A DNA stretch of 64,000 nt from Sistotremastrum niveocremeum HHB9708 (GCA_001630475.1 KV419434.1:175528-239527); one strand, 5' to 3'; positions 11,012 to 22,658 are shown, counted from the first letter of the stretch. Numbers and translations: made by a program. Notes: generated by a model from the sequence alone, not told the origin.

Positions 11012-12946
11012 TCAACAAGCTAATTGGATAAGATCGGAAGCAGCGGAAGATCGAGGCACAATGCTACATTGAAACTCTTCCGGCCTGCTAACAGTCCTTC
11101 CGGTAAACTCCAAGACTGGGGTGATCTCTCGCCCCATCTCATCTCTTGCTTTCTCGACGTTGAATACCGCCAGAGTCGCAGAGATGCTGAGAAATAGTGA
11201 TGCCTCCGCGAAGTACATACCTGAATGCTGCGTTAATACGAGTCGGTAATGAGATATCACGTCACTTACCAGGGCATACTCTGCGACCGAAGCCGAATAC
11301 TATCTCGCGAGGGTCTGGTTGGGGTGGAGGGCCGCCCTTGGTCTTGGGGATGTGTCTGAAAGGATCAAACTTCATCGGTTCAGGATACAAAGAAGGATCG
11401 TGCATGACGGCCCTGAAGAATGAGCGAGTCAGTAATGAGGATTACGTCATATAGAGGAAGTGTACCAAATATTAGGAACGATATTGCAGCCTTTCGGAAT
11501 CAGCATACCCTCGTATATGTCATCTTCAGTTACAGAGTGAGGTAATCCTTCTTCGACGTCACCGACATCCTCTAAAGTAACAGAGAAAGGAGCTTACCGA
11601 GCGGAGCACTCGGGTGGAACCTCAATATTTCCTTCAATAGTCCGTTCACATACGGAAGATTTTCTTTGTCCCCGATCTCCGGCAGTCTATCATTCCCGAC
11701 GATGCGATCAATTTCCGCCTGCGCCTGGCTCTGGATATCGGGATATAGGACCATGATGAAGAAGAACGTGAGCATGGCGGCTACGGTCTGAACGAAGGCG
11801 TCAACGATGAAAGAGAGGAGAGAACACAATGTAACGCACCGTATCCGCGCCCGCCAGATAAAGAGCATTGGCCACATACCGCACGACATCCTCTCCTTCT
11901 TCGTCTAGAGGTTCGGAAGCGCTCAACTGCTTTGAAACGAATGAAGGTATAGCACGACCCGCTTCCATTTCCTTCTTGACCCATTCTGTTGGCTCGGACA
12001 TCACCTGCATCCTCATCGCCTTCCGTTGTTCGGCGAACTCAAGGAATTTGGTGCCGGGAAACCCTCGAGGAAGAAACCTGACTGTGATATAGTTGAGAAT
12101 AGGCTTCTGGGGTAGAGAAGATGATACTCACGGAAAGGGTACGAGTCAACAAGCCACATGCCTGGATTTAGGCCGGTTGAGGATAGCTTTGCGTAATCCT
12201 CGATGAGCCCAATGAAATAATCATTCTCTGGCTGGACGGTATAGCCGTAGGCCGATTTCAAGATAGCTCCTCCGGAATGCCTATGATAGTTTACTTAGAC
12301 ATACGAGTCTAAGAAGCAGTTTATATGACATACAATCGTAGATGTTTCTTCAGATTTCCAGGGTCTCGGAGTAAATTTTGCAGAAAGAGTTTCGTGCAGC
12401 TCTCCAAACCCGCATAATGGTCTTTCATGCCTCGAGAGCCAAGCTCATCGGAGGACAGTTTGCGATAGAGCGGGAATCGGGGATGCTGAGAGCTGATTCG
12501 GAAGAAGCTCATGTCTTGTCCGACCAAATCGCCGAACATGACAGATGGAGGGCGATCAGAGTAGATTCGTAGACGTTTCTCCAAGAGGTCATGGATCGAT
12601 TTCAAGTCGTTAAGCACTATGAAGTCGACCTGACCCGACTTGAAGTAAACGACGGGTCCTGATGTATCTATGATTAGCAGATAGACTGACGCGAATCATG
12701 TCTTGACTTACCATAGACTCTGGCCCAGTCCGCATATTGCTTCCAGACATTCTTCGACTTCAAGACTTTCTCTCTGATACCGAAAAGCAAGGATCCTCGA
12801 GGCCCAGGTGGCAGACGTGAGGCCTTTGAATTGCGCTTATGCCAGAGAACGACACATAAGAATACCAATGCCCCAAGACAGAGCTGCGCGTAGTTGGGCA
12901 TACAAGATGTAGGCAAACCTAGTGATTTCGACAGGCTGGGTGGCAT
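11012..12946 (-). CDS. Cytochrome P450 monooxygenase (P450-3)
   Basis: Starts at 12946 (MPPSLSKSLGLPTSC). The anchor is LCLGALVFLCVVLWH and the hinge [12 protein letters not shown]. Further motifs are [60 protein letters not shown], helix I AGADTV (near 11840), KEILR (ExxR) with FHPSAPLG, GMLIPKGCNIVPNIW, MHDPSLYPEPMKFDP and heme loop FGFGRRVCPG (near 11270-11300), then GMYFAEASLFL to the stop at 11012. All exons are open, so it looks functional. A longer upstream reading exists to 13078 but runs into the inverted repeat of the transposon, so the shorter start at the anchor is chosen. The transposon's outer end lies about 77 bases upstream of this start codon and so occupies the promoter position. 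Confidence 0.9.
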
Positions 12947-13022
12947 GATTGCTGAGAGAGGAGTCCAGCTAAGCTGAGTCGTACCATATCCAACGGGAGC
13001 ATTTTTGACCTCGAGCCAGGCC

Positions 13023-13558
13023 ACCTGTATATACTTAGATACCCGTGCAAGTAGTACCGTGACTTGCAGTGCTGTCACGGTACCAGTTAGACATGGTTCA
13101 CTGCTACGCGAGCGTCCGTCGGATTACCGCCGGATTTGAGGGTCTGAGAGCCCTAAGTAAAGACACTTATATTCCCAAGTCCTCTAGACCGTCCTATGCC
13201 GAGTTTGCCGGTCGCGAGCATCATCCCTTAACCCCGTCCTTCCCGCCCGTCGTCCTCCCGCCTTCGTAGACCCTAGCCCGCCTCCCGCCCTCAAATCTCG
13301 GGTGCCTGGCCTTCATTTCCGAGCTTCCGCTCCGGACCTAGTCCCTGCCATGACGCAATCGACGTCGCTTATCAATTCGAACATCCCCGAAGTACCCGAT
13401 CGTTGCTTCCCAGCCCAGACCCTTGATTCCGCCCTCCGCCCCATAGCCGCCGCTTCGCCTTCACCGTCGCCGACGACGAGCTCGCTCTTCCCGCCCTCCC
13501 TTCATCAAAACCCCAACATATCTATATCGCCGTGATCGTCTCATTAAGCTCTACACGC
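13023..13558 (+). repeat. Left terminal inverted repeat
   Basis: Matches the reverse complement of 16289-16818. It contains a perfect internal hairpin, GTACCGTGAC, 10 bases, GTCACGGTAC, at 13054-13083. A 66-codon open frame (13069-13269) recurs in the other repeat only because the repeats are the same sequence. The C-rich inner portion (13.2-13.5 kb) has diverged more than the outer 300 bases. Confidence 0.88.
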
Positions 13559-14004
13559 TCATGCTATCCGTTTTCTCTTCCATTCCATTGCTCGTGTGTA
13601 ATTGACAGTTTATGGTGATGTGGGTCCACTGTTCATTGACATCTGACCACGAGATAGGCACTTGGTATCCCCAGTTATGTTATAGAATACAACTCTCGTG
13701 TATATTCAAGCCCTCGAGATGAAGTAGGCAAATAACAATGCAGCTAAGAGACCGACAATGATAATTTTGAGAGAATGGGACGCGTAGATACTGCATGCAA
13801 GAGAGATGCTGTCGGTACGAGAAGAGAGGAATGGGATAGATGTGAAAAGTCGTGAGGAATACTGGACGGGTGTATAATACATGTCAACTTATCGCCGCAG
13901 CAATGAACAATGATTGGACTCACCATAACGAACCGTCCACAATCTCCTTGTGGTGTCATCGCTTCACAAGACCCATCCAAGTACTCCTCCATTGGTCCCT
14001 TCCC

Positions 14005-14345
14005 TTAGCCCTGCCATGCGTATATCCTCTCCCGCCCCAACGTCTGTTCCTTGGTGACGAGTCGGTACTCTGTGTTGTCTGTGACGTAGAGACAGGCTTG
14101 CGAGCTCATACGACAACCTGTTGCAGACATCAATGGCTACTAGGTCATTGTTTGAGGGCCACGTACCTTGCATCCGATACCCTCCTAGACCTCTCATATA
14201 CGGACTATTCTTCCGCGTCAGTTGCGAGCGCAGCAACTTGAAGTTCAAGGCAAATCGTTTGCCGTTTGAATGCTGAGAAGGGTCGCAGAGCGATTACAGA
14301 GCAGCTCACCCTGGATATACGCAAGAGCGTGAAAACTCCGTGCAT
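14005..14345 (-). CDS. Small spliced gene or captured gene piece inside the transposon
   Basis: Three exons on the minus strand (14345-14310, 14272-14167, 14117-14005) join in frame with consensus gtgagc and gtacgt donors and cag acceptors, giving 84 residues with stop TAA at 14005-14007. Readable pieces are HSNGKRFALNFKLLRSQLT, GLGGYRMQGCRMSSQACLYV and TDNTEYRLVTKEQTLGRERI. The family is not recognised. ATG 14345 follows a consensus acceptor-like cag, so the gene could extend further upstream and this could be its 3' end only. It is either cargo of the element or a piece of a host gene captured by it. The paired splice signals and open frame make chance unlikely, but RNA evidence is needed. 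Confidence 0.4.
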
Positions 14346-15610
14346 CTGATGACATGATCAGGACTGGGGAGCAGGCCATACGAAAGGGTACGTACCTCAG
14401 GTTAACGATTTCGTGTCTTTAATCACGTCCGTTAACCTATCTCCTCTAGCTCACTGTTCGCCTTGAGAGATGTTTCTGACTAGATCTTGGGGTCTCCGTA
14501 CGCATAAGACGGCCTGAAATGGCGGGATGAGAGGTAGGCATTGATGAACTATGTCGACAGTGAGGAATGGATTATTGTCAAACAAGCTGCAAGCAACATC
14601 AACTGGTCATGCTAGACTCTTCGTGGAGTTCTGGGTGTTCGAATCGGCCTTGAGGGCTCTCAGACATGCTACGATATCGCCAGGACGAACAGGAATCTCA
14701 ACTGTGACGGCAGATGTCACGCAACTCCGTCTGCCATCGCTCGTCGGAGATGGTCACGCTGGCGATAAGATGAGCATTGTCTGTCTTATCGAGCACTGCA
14801 AACAACGTATGAAGGGCTGCGGCTTCGTGTATAGCCGTTTTATAACATTGAGGATAGATTAGTGAAGTCCGATCTATGCAAAAGAAAAATTGTTTTTCGA
14901 GGTATGCGGTCGTGCCCGAAAAGAGCTCATACGTTCATACAAGCTATCAATCAACATCCGTCAAGGGTCTTGAGTTCGCAGCACTTGTTTCTTCGACGGA
15001 TATCATTGTAGTGTTCATAAATGACACATATATTGTCATGAAGGGTCTGTGGTACACGGAAAGCAATGCAACATGGAAATTTTTGGGAAGTTCTACTATG
15101 GCAGAATTTGTGATGGTACCACGTCTGTGAGGCTTCCCTATGCCCAACAATTCGCCATCTTGCTCCTTGATAGGTCATCGACACTCCTTATCTTCATCTA
15201 TGTCCGTCTCTGAACCGAGCACTGCATAATGTTTGATCTTGAGGGGCCAAGGTGGGAGCAGTCGAGGAGGTTACACACGGCGTAGGAGAGTCACTAATCG
15301 AGCGGCAGAGTGTGGGTTATGGTCTAGGTGTGTGCATATTCATATCCGCAAGCGTAGACGCACTAATTTGCATGGTGACGTTGAGTATAAAACAAAAACA
15401 AGAGATGACATAAGTATGCGCACCTTATATGTTCGCTCCCGGCTATCCCAGCTCTCCTCTTGGCGGTGACCAAGCCATCTAAGGCGCACTGCGACTCTCT
15501 TCGCACGTTTACCTTTCATAATCACGTCGGGTTCGTGGCAGCTTGATCTCGGAGGTGTGAAGCGGTCGATGCCATATTACGCATCAGCGTGCGCTCGTAG
15601 CCCCTTCCAA

Positions 15611-16050
15611 TCAACTGTCAACGGGAGTTTTTGGAAATATAGGAAGACAGTGTTGCGTACCTCTGCTGTCAATCACGACAGATGTAAGACTCTCAGTCTT
15701 AGTCAACCCGTCCTCGAAGAAAGCCTCTCTCTCGAATCTGATGTCTTCACTGATTGTGGCTGCCCAATCCGCCCACTTAAACGTCCAACCCATCTATCCC
15801 TTTCAATTTCGTTCCATCCCTGATAGCATGACCCTCGAAATCGGGTTGAATCGAGGACGATTTTGAGCGACCGTGATGGCTGGTAGCTCGCAGGTGTCGG
15901 TGCTGTTGAAGGGCACGAATACCTAGGCATCACAGTTAGTAAGACAGAGCTAAATAGGAAGGTGAGATACTAACAAACTGATATGTGAAAGCTTCGGTCC
16001 GAGCTGCAGTGGGGGAGTATGGTAGGAGGTTGTTTCACTGGCTGTATCGG
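15611..16050 (-). pseudogene. Decayed gene fragment inside the transposon
   Basis: On the minus strand, YSPTAARTEAFTYQF ends at a gttagt donor (near 15972), and after a tag acceptor (near 15922) the frame continues VFVPFNSTDTCELPAITVAQ. Downstream, WTFKWADWAATISEDIRFER and AFFEDGLTKTESLTSVVI are readable and end at a gtacgc donor. Between the two parts the frame is broken: about 19 codons (containing FEGHAIRDGTKLKGIDG) read only in a neighbouring frame. The product is not recognised. Coding-like stretches with splice signals inside a transposon without transposase suggest a captured host gene that has since decayed. It may be the upstream part of the same gene as the small exons at 14.0-14.3 kb (inference). 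Confidence 0.4.
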
Positions 16051-16288
16051 TGATGAGCAAGGTGGAAATGATGACACAATGGGGCATACCCTTTGAAGCC
16101 CTGTATCTTTTGTATCTTTTGGGAATCCGTGAATGTCTCTATCCGACAACCAAGAGGCTATCGCATTGGTGAGGAGGTGGTGAGAGCAACAGTGTGCGAG
16201 AGGTTCGGGCGCCTATACTGCTTCCAGGTCATGATTGATGATTGTCCAGTACACGAGAATGAACGAGAAAACAGATAGAATAATCGTG

Positions 16289-16818
16289 TAGAGCGGACTG
16301 AGACGATCACGGCAATATAGATATGTTGGGGTGTTGATGAAGGGAGGGCGGAGTGAGCGAGCTCATCGTCAGCAGCGGTGAGGGCGAAGCGGCGGCAACG
16401 TCGGGGCGAAGCGAGTGAGGGTCCTAGCCGAGAACTGACGGCCGGGGACTTCGGGGATGTTGAAGTTGATAAGCGAAGTCCATTGCGTCATGGGAGGGAC
16501 TAGATCCGGAGCGGAAGTCCGGAAATGAAAGTCAGGCACCCGAGAATCGAGGGCGGGCGGCGGGCGAGGGTCTATGAAGGCGGGAGGACGACGGGCGGGA
16601 AGAACGGGGTTAAGGGATGATGCTCGCGACCGGCAAACTCGGCATAGGACGGTCTAGAGGACTTGGGAATATAAGTGTTTTTACTTAGGGCTCTCAGACC
16701 CTCAAATCCGGCGGTAATCCGACGGACGCTCGCGTAGCAGTGAACCATGTCTAACTGGTACCGTGACAGCACTGCAAGTCACGGTACTACTTGCACGGGT
16801 ATCTAAGTATATACAGGT
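16289..16818 (-). repeat. Right terminal inverted repeat
   Basis: Inverted copy of 13023-13558, with the same subterminal hairpin at 16758-16787. Only a handful of substitutions separate the outer 300 bases of the two copies. Confidence 0.88.
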
Positions 16819-16989
16819 GAGCCAGGCGACGAAGAAAGACTAGTCGGAGCCGATCTCGGCATCCGAACTGAGTTTCAAAACCGGCCGAACGAGCAAAGTC
16901 CGAAATTCCGAAAGGTCAACACCGAAATACCAAGTCTTCCGGAGCGCTCTCCTCGTATCTCTATTGCGCAAACTGGGATCAGGCTTCTC

Positions 16990-18730
16990 ATGGGAGACAA
17001 CCAGACTAATTCGGATATGGCCAATATATCGTATGTTATCTTCATTTCACCGACTGACTCATCTTTCGGGCTCACTAGAGGGTCGCAGAAGAACTCGCAA
17101 TCCGAATCCGTTCGAAATACTTCCACTCGACATATTCCGCATTATCATGTTCGATGAAATCTTGAGTTCATCCCACGAACCGACATCCGCAGAATGGGCC
17201 GAGTGGGCCGAGGAGCCAAGGTACCAACCTCGCTACACAAGGCAGGAAATCAAATCAGCTCGCCTCGTCTGCACCTCATGGAACAGACTGATCGAATGTG
17301 ATCCTCTTATATGGAACGTGATAAAAATCGATAATCGAAACAGTATCAGACTGGCTCATCTGGCCGTCAAACGGTCTCTGGGTCAAGCCGTCCACGTTTT
17401 CATTAGCAGCGTGTTGGAAACGGACGGATGTACCTTATCTGAGAATTACGGGCCTAAATGGGATAGTCATATCGAAGGCTACAAACTCCTCAGAAACGTC
17501 CTTCCACGATGCATCACCCTATCCATATCCATTTCCAGCGACTCACCGATCCACCCCAAACTACCGGTCGTCGCTTCTCTCGAAGCACCCCTGCTACGAA
17601 GACTGATCCTTCGAGTGTTGCCTCGCAATTTTGGGTTTAATCACACTCGATACGGCCCTCATTTAGGGCTGTTTATCCGCTTCGTGGACTTCCTCCGAAC
17701 GATACCCATGCCCAATCTCAAAGAGTTCTCCGTCTCAGACTTCCTTCTGTATGGGAGTTCTGCGTCGGTGAACTTAGACTTCATTCCATTCTCACAGCTC
17801 GAATCTCTTCATATCAAATTTCCTGCAACCTCGAGTGCTCCAGCGGGACCGCTAGATGTCGACGAGATGAACAGCATCTTGTCACGGTACCAAAATATTC
17901 GCAACCTCAGAATCGAATTCCCGAGCCTGGTACATGTGGTCGACATCCAATCTGTGCTTGAGATCCCATATCTCACGAAGCTTATCCTATCTTCCTGCAC
18001 TCTTCTTCACAATAGTCCAATGACTCTGTCAAGCCCTGTGGCGCTGACTGAACTATCCTTTCGAGGCATGTTTAGAAGCTCGTCCATAAATCCAGGCGCG
18101 GGGGCCATCATGGATGTCCTAGCTCATCTGCCGCAGCTGAAAAAGCTTCAGCTGGAGCTTTCGCGATACGTCCCTCCTCCAGCCACTACTCCCACTTCTT
18201 TGGCGAACGTAGAGCACGTGCTTTTGCTCGCCGAAGACGACATCATCTTCGTCTTTTTCCGTTCTTTTCTTATTCCTCAACTCCGAGGTCTCTCCATCGA
18301 GTGGCGCCCACTGGGTTTTCCCTTCAGGCCAAAACCTAACATCATAGACCCTTTTCCACTCCTCCAGGATCTCGAAATAAAACCAGGTCCAAGAGGCTCT
18401 CCCCTTCGTATTTTTTTACCCTGTACCCCTGGATTACGGCGGTTGATTTATCACGATCACGACCCTAGGTTCAGCCCTTTTTCTTGTCTTTACCATGGCA
18501 AAGACTCTCCGAACGAACCGATCCTGTGTCCAGAACTAGAGTGCATCGTTCTAGCCGATGATTCGAATGCTGGGGTCTATTATCCTCATCAGCACGCGAC
18601 ACTCGATGATATTGTGAAGTCGAGGAAAGTTGGAGTCGAGCAAGGCAGATGTGTTGACATGAAGCTCATCTGGCTTCAGGGCAATGACGCTCCTGAATCT
18701 GGCACTGGGTATCCATTTTCGAAGTTTTGA
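16990..18730 (+). CDS. F-box protein (paralogue of the gene at 50.06 kb)
   Basis: Two exons: 16990-17030 (MGDNQTNSDMANIS) and 17089-18730, total 560 residues. The F-box occupies about residues 18-95: FEILPLDIFRIIMFDEIL, then ARLVCTSWNRLIECDPLIWN, typical of Agaricomycete F-box proteins that carry a variable insert between helix 1 and the CxxW helix. The rest is a run of leucine-rich-repeat-like segments (LRRLILRVLP, LESLHIKFP, LTKLILSSCTLL, LKKLQLELS). It would bind Skp1 through the F-box and substrates through the LRR-like part. The first-exon start was chosen because its gtatgt donor and gtcgcag acceptor restore the F-box frame. Same architecture, intron position and length class as the gene at 50059. 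The transposon lies about 170 bases upstream. Confidence 0.85.
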
Positions 18731-19252
18731 TTTACTCTTATATCATGTTGATTTGTGTAGTATTCCGGCTCAAACGAATATTTCTGACGAGTATAATATA
18801 GCGCCCAACGTAGCGCCCAACGAAACCTTTGCCAACAGTATTTGTATGTGTTTGGGCGACCAACCTTTCAACATCAATCGTCTCAGACTCTCAGTTACCA
18901 GGTACACCGAAGGCTCAGCACAATGTCTTGGCACAGAAACTGACTCCATCAAGATTCGAAGGCTTCCCTCGATAGATCTCCGTACCGATCCGGCGAGTCG
19001 GCAATGCCTTGAATGGCCCTTGATCGAGGTATCTGCTTTTCGAACTCTTCCGTGGCACGGACTACAAAACATTTGACTGTCATGGTGAGCCTAGCGGTCT
19101 CACAAAGGCTTGAAACGGTCTCAAACAGGCCGGAAGATGCGCGCTCTTCTGTTCAGGGATCGAGGGATGGACTACAGGCGGATATCTAAAGTTGATTCTC
19201 GACTGCCTTCTGAGCTCAGTTGGTCACTGGGGCTCAATCATTTCTTCGCCTT

Positions 19253-19260
19253 ATATAAAA
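19253..19260 (+). promoter_or_regulatory. TATA box of secreted protein 1
   Basis: TATATAAA lies 109 bases before the start codon and about 30 bases upstream of the dyad motif, a spacing that puts transcription start near the dyad. Confidence 0.55.
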
Positions 19261-19291
19261 CAAACGGATCTAGCATATGGAAGGTATAGAA

Positions 19292-19303
19292 CTAGCAGGC
19301 TAG
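19292..19303 (+). promoter_or_regulatory. Shared dyad motif, copy 1
   Basis: CTAGCAGGCTAG, a two-base-spaced inverted repeat (CTAGC/GCTAG), lies 65 bases upstream of the ATG. Near-identical dyads precede both paralogous genes at similar distances (23751-23762 and 27816-27827), so it is a candidate protein-binding or start-site element. Confidence 0.5.
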
Positions 19304-19368
19304 TCCACATTTCAAATTCCCGGCGAACCACACCCTCGTCCTCCCGACTCTCAATCTTCAACTTCGAT

Positions 19369-20411
19369 ATGCGCTGGTCGTCTCTCTTTTCCGTTTACAT
19401 CTGGATCATCCTTCCTCCCCAACTGTATGCATATCCCACCTCTGAATCATCAAAGCAAGGGCATGAGCCTGTCATTCGAAACGCGGCCGAATCATCTTCA
19501 CCCTCCACAAGCAATCGGGAAAATATGGCCCAACTTCTGTCGAATATCACAGCAGAGGCTCATCTCGACAGACGTGCAGGTACACCTGCCTGTGGCGTCT
19601 CACTAAGAACAGCAACTAGAGACGACTGTAACAGGAAAGCCGGTATCCTCGATTTCACTTTCGTAGGACAACCGACAGGAACTGTCGTTGGGCGGCCCAT
19701 GCGAATCGTGCGACCGACGGTTAGCCCACCTGGATCTCAATGTGGTATGTTATCTTCAGTCGTACAATATTTTTGGCTGTCTGAGGTTTTTCCCTAGATC
19801 ATGCTCTCGAACTACAAGTCGTTCAATTCGTATTGACGCAGTCCGGATTCTGCGCTCTCATCCCTGATTTAGTGGCGGCGCATGCATTACCGCGCGGAGC
19901 CGCAGACGTTTTACAGGCTATAATTGATGTCATCAATCACGACGTCAACTTATTTTTCTTGGAAACAGCAGTGAACGGCGCGGTAGGAGCTTTCCATCCT
20001 AGTATTCATGTCACCGTATCATTCAATATTTTTTACCCTCCTTTAGAAAAGAGACTATGTAGTGAAAGCAATGCGCTTCATACCTTTGAGTATTTCCGGA
20101 ACACCCAGGACCGGCCTTTTCTACCCGGATGTACGACAATATATTCGGAATCCCACCGTTGATAATGCTGCCACTACAATCGCACAATCCGCCGATCAAC
20201 AAATCGCTTCCATTGTACGATTAGCGACGGCCATACCAAATCGCTCGGCTGCTTTGACAAATGCTTTGGTCAGTTGCTCACCAGCAGATTTCACATAACC
20301 ATTAACCGGGTCGAATTATTATCATAGGTTCATTACAATCAACAGTTGGCGAGAGGCTTTAGCGTGACCGCGGTTTGGAACGATGTCCTGGCCGCTCAAA
20401 TTCTACCGTAG
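19369..20411 (+). CDS. Secreted Kex2-processed protein, family member 1
   Basis: First of three paralogues. Signal peptide MRWSSLFSVYIWIILPPQLYAYP, here written as MRWSSLFSVYIWIILPP plus QLYAYP, then a polar Ser-rich propeptide ending in a dibasic site (LDRR followed by AGTPACGVSL). The mature domain carries GVSLRTATRDDC, VGQPTGTVVGRPM, an exon starting DHALELQVVQFVLTQSGFCA, NLFFLETAVNGA, YPDVRQYIRNP and a last exon VHYNQQLARGFSV to TAG at 20409-20411. Four exons, with donors near 19744 (gtatgt), 19981 (gtagga) and 20270 (gtcagt). Cysteines at PACGV, RDDC, SQC and FCAL are shared with the paralogues, suggesting two disulfides. This copy is the most diverged of the three. The family is not recognised. 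It is convergent with P450-4. Kex2-type cleavage after RR is inferred from the conserved dibasic site. Confidence 0.75.
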
Positions 20412-20628
20412 TAACGGCTTAGTTATCGAGTTCAACCTTTGCGATAGCAGAATTTCGCTCCTTGTCCTTGCTGTCAGTCATACTTGATAAATCATCGCGT
20501 ACTTCGGTATCGGAGCGTAGCGCAGACATAACATGATAGCCGTAAACAGTCGGACACAAACGGTCAAGGTTTCCAAGAAACATCTACTACGTTTAAAAGG
20601 GTGGGAAGGAGCAGCACGTCATCCCATC

Positions 20629-22595
20629 TCAGTGCGGCCACATCATCAGATCCATAGCGGCATCAGAGCGAGGAACAATCCTACAAGGAAAGTCCTCTGG
20701 CCGACTAACATTACCTCCCGTGAATTTGATCTCCGGTGTGATCTCATTACCAGCCTCGTCTTTAGACTTCAAAATATTACAAGTCGCAAGTGTGGACGCT
20801 ATTGTGAGGAAGATGACGGCATCGGCAACATGCATCCCTGGTTTGAGGAATATAATCGTGAGATGATAATTATTGTGGGCTGAGGCAGAGGATCTGACCT
20901 GAGCAGATGCGCCTTCCAAATCCGAATATGAACGTTCGCGGGTCAGGCGGAGTTTTGCACGTCTTGGGATCTTGAACTAGATATCGGGTAGGATCGAACT
21001 TCTCAGGATTGGGATAAATCGACTCGTCGTGGGTGATTGCCCTAGACAAGAGGTCAGATCGAATCTATAGACGAACGGAATACTTACCAAATATTCGCGT
21101 GGACATGGGATCCTTTGGGTATGAACATATCCTCGTAAACATCGTCCTGATGTGCGCAATGAGGAGAGCCTTCGCAGACGAAATTGTCAATTAGCGCCTA
21201 AGACAAACACATGCAAACAAACCAAGAGGAGATGGTGGATGGTAGCGGTAGGCTTCTTTGACTAACGCTTCGACGTAGGGAAGATTTGACTTGTCGGAAA
21301 GCCGGGGGAGCCTCTCTGACCCGACGACAGAATCAAGCTCTGATTGTGCGCGCTTTTGAACATCAGGGTTGAGAACCATGTTCAGGATGAAAGTCGAGAG
21401 GACCGAAGGGACCTGAGATGCAGACACGATTGAGGGAATGGAGCGATATAACAAGATGAATGAGGACTAACAGTATCGATACCGGCAACGTACATGCTTG
21501 TCGCCATTTGTTTGACGATTGCCTCGTCAAATTCGTTCAATTCTTCCGGTCCGCTCAGTCGGCGAGAGACGAAAGAGGAGTTTGCTCTTCCTGCTGCCAT
21601 CTCAGATTTCACCCATTGAAATGGCGCCGTGAGGACCTCGTTGAGCTGAGCCTTCCTCTCCGTGGCGAAGGCTTTAAATCCTGCGCCGGGCATCCAGCCA
21701 GGTACATATTTCACTTTCAATCACACAGTAAGAGATCGCTGCTGTCCCTGTCATGTTTCACTCACAGATGGGATAAGAGTCAACGAGCCACTGCCCCGGT
21801 TTCATATGGTGTTTGAGAACGTTCATCCATCCTTCGGCAAGACCAACATAGTAGTCGTCGTCAGACTCAACGGAGTATCCGTAGGTCGTCTTCATCATAC
21901 TACGACCCTGAAGACTGAAGAGAAAAACGAATGAGTATGATGATCCGAGCTCGATCGTACATCTTTCACATACTTTCGCAGATGCATATACAGATTCTTC
22001 GGGTCAGACAACGACGCTTTCAGGAGAAGCTTGATACTCTCTTGAATGGCAGGTTCGTAATGGGACATTTGCCGGGGTCCCATTTCTTCATGCGCTACGC
22101 GTCGATATGCAGGGAAACGGGGGTCCCGCAAGTTGACTCTGACAGTACCCTTGTTCAAGCCGACCAGATCGCCGAACATGGCGGTCTGAGGTCGATCCGA
22201 ATAGATGTACGAGCGCTTGTCGAGGAGATCGAACGCGGCTTTTGAGCTATTGAGGATGATTACTTGAACATTTGCCGATTTTACTGATATGACAGGCCCT
22301 GGGGCAAGGAATGTCAGGCTGGTCATAGCCGAGGCAAGGATAATGACTCACCGTAGTATGTCCCCCATGCTGCGTACTCCTTCCATATTTCTTTTGTTCC
22401 AAGAATATTTGACCGATTTCCCGTGAGAAGCGATCCTCTCGGACCTGGCGGAGGAGGGGTAGATGACCTTCGTCTCCACAAATAAACGAAGATGCTGAGA
22501 GCTATTGCAATGAGCAGCTCATTCAAGAAGAAAAGCTGGGAGAGGGGTTGGATGGATAGTGAGAAGAAGCTGGAGGTAGCGTTCCGTGAGATCAT
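20629..22595 (-). CDS. Cytochrome P450 monooxygenase (P450-4)
   Basis: Starts at 22595 (MISRNATSSFF), with anchor LLIAIALSIFVYLW and hinge [12 protein letters not shown]. An ATG at 22616 is in frame but only about 7 bases below the TATA-like block, so 22595 is preferred. Motifs: [60 protein letters not shown], helix I AGIDTV (near 21480), KEAYR (ExxR) with [43 protein letters not shown] and heme loop FGFGRRICSG (near 20900-20925), then GMHVADAVIFL to the stop at 20629. It is closest to P450-5 (same SANVQVI.LNSSK and GNRSNIL strings) and shares its promoter blocks and neighbour, so the pair arose by duplication of a two-gene unit. All exons are open. Confidence 0.9.
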
Positions 22596-22618
22596 GCACG
22601 AGGGCGATAAGAACATCC

Positions 22619-22658
22619 GGTTCTTATAGACTGGGACCCTTGTTGGTCACGCTTAGAC
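22619..22658 (-). promoter_or_regulatory. P450-4 promoter blocks shared with P450-5
   Basis: Plus-strand GGTTCTTATAGA (22619-22630, TATA-like TCTATAAG on the minus strand) and GGTCACGCTTAGAC (22645-22658). The same two blocks, in the same order and almost the same spacing, precede P450-5 at 26921-26960. Confidence 0.55.

Larger units (their letters stand above)
13022..16818. mobile_element. Mutator-like (MULE-type) non-autonomous DNA transposon with long TIRs
   Basis: The two ends are inverted repeats of about 535 bp, near-identical over the outer 300 bases and more diverged inside, starting ACCTGTATATACTTAG at 13023 and at 16818 on the other strand. The element is flanked by the direct repeat GAGCCAGGC (13013-13021 and 16819-16827), a perfect 9-bp target duplication. 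Long TIRs with 9-bp duplications are the hallmark of Mutator-like elements (established knowledge); the family call follows from that alone. No long transposase frame was found inside, so the copy depends on another for movement. The interior (13.56-16.28 kb) holds gene-like fragments on the minus strand. The intact duplication and near-identical outer TIRs point to a recent insertion. Confidence 0.85.
18731..19368. other. Intergenic, promoter of secreted protein 1
   Basis: No gene seen between the F-box stop and the first secreted-protein gene. TATATAAA at 19253-19260 and the dyad motif at 19292-19303 lie in front of the next gene. Confidence 0.55.

Noticed and set aside
13069-13269. A 66-codon frame repeated almost identically on the other strand at 16572-16772
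   Set aside because: It lies wholly inside the inverted repeats, so its conservation reflects the repeat and not protein selection; no start context or domain.
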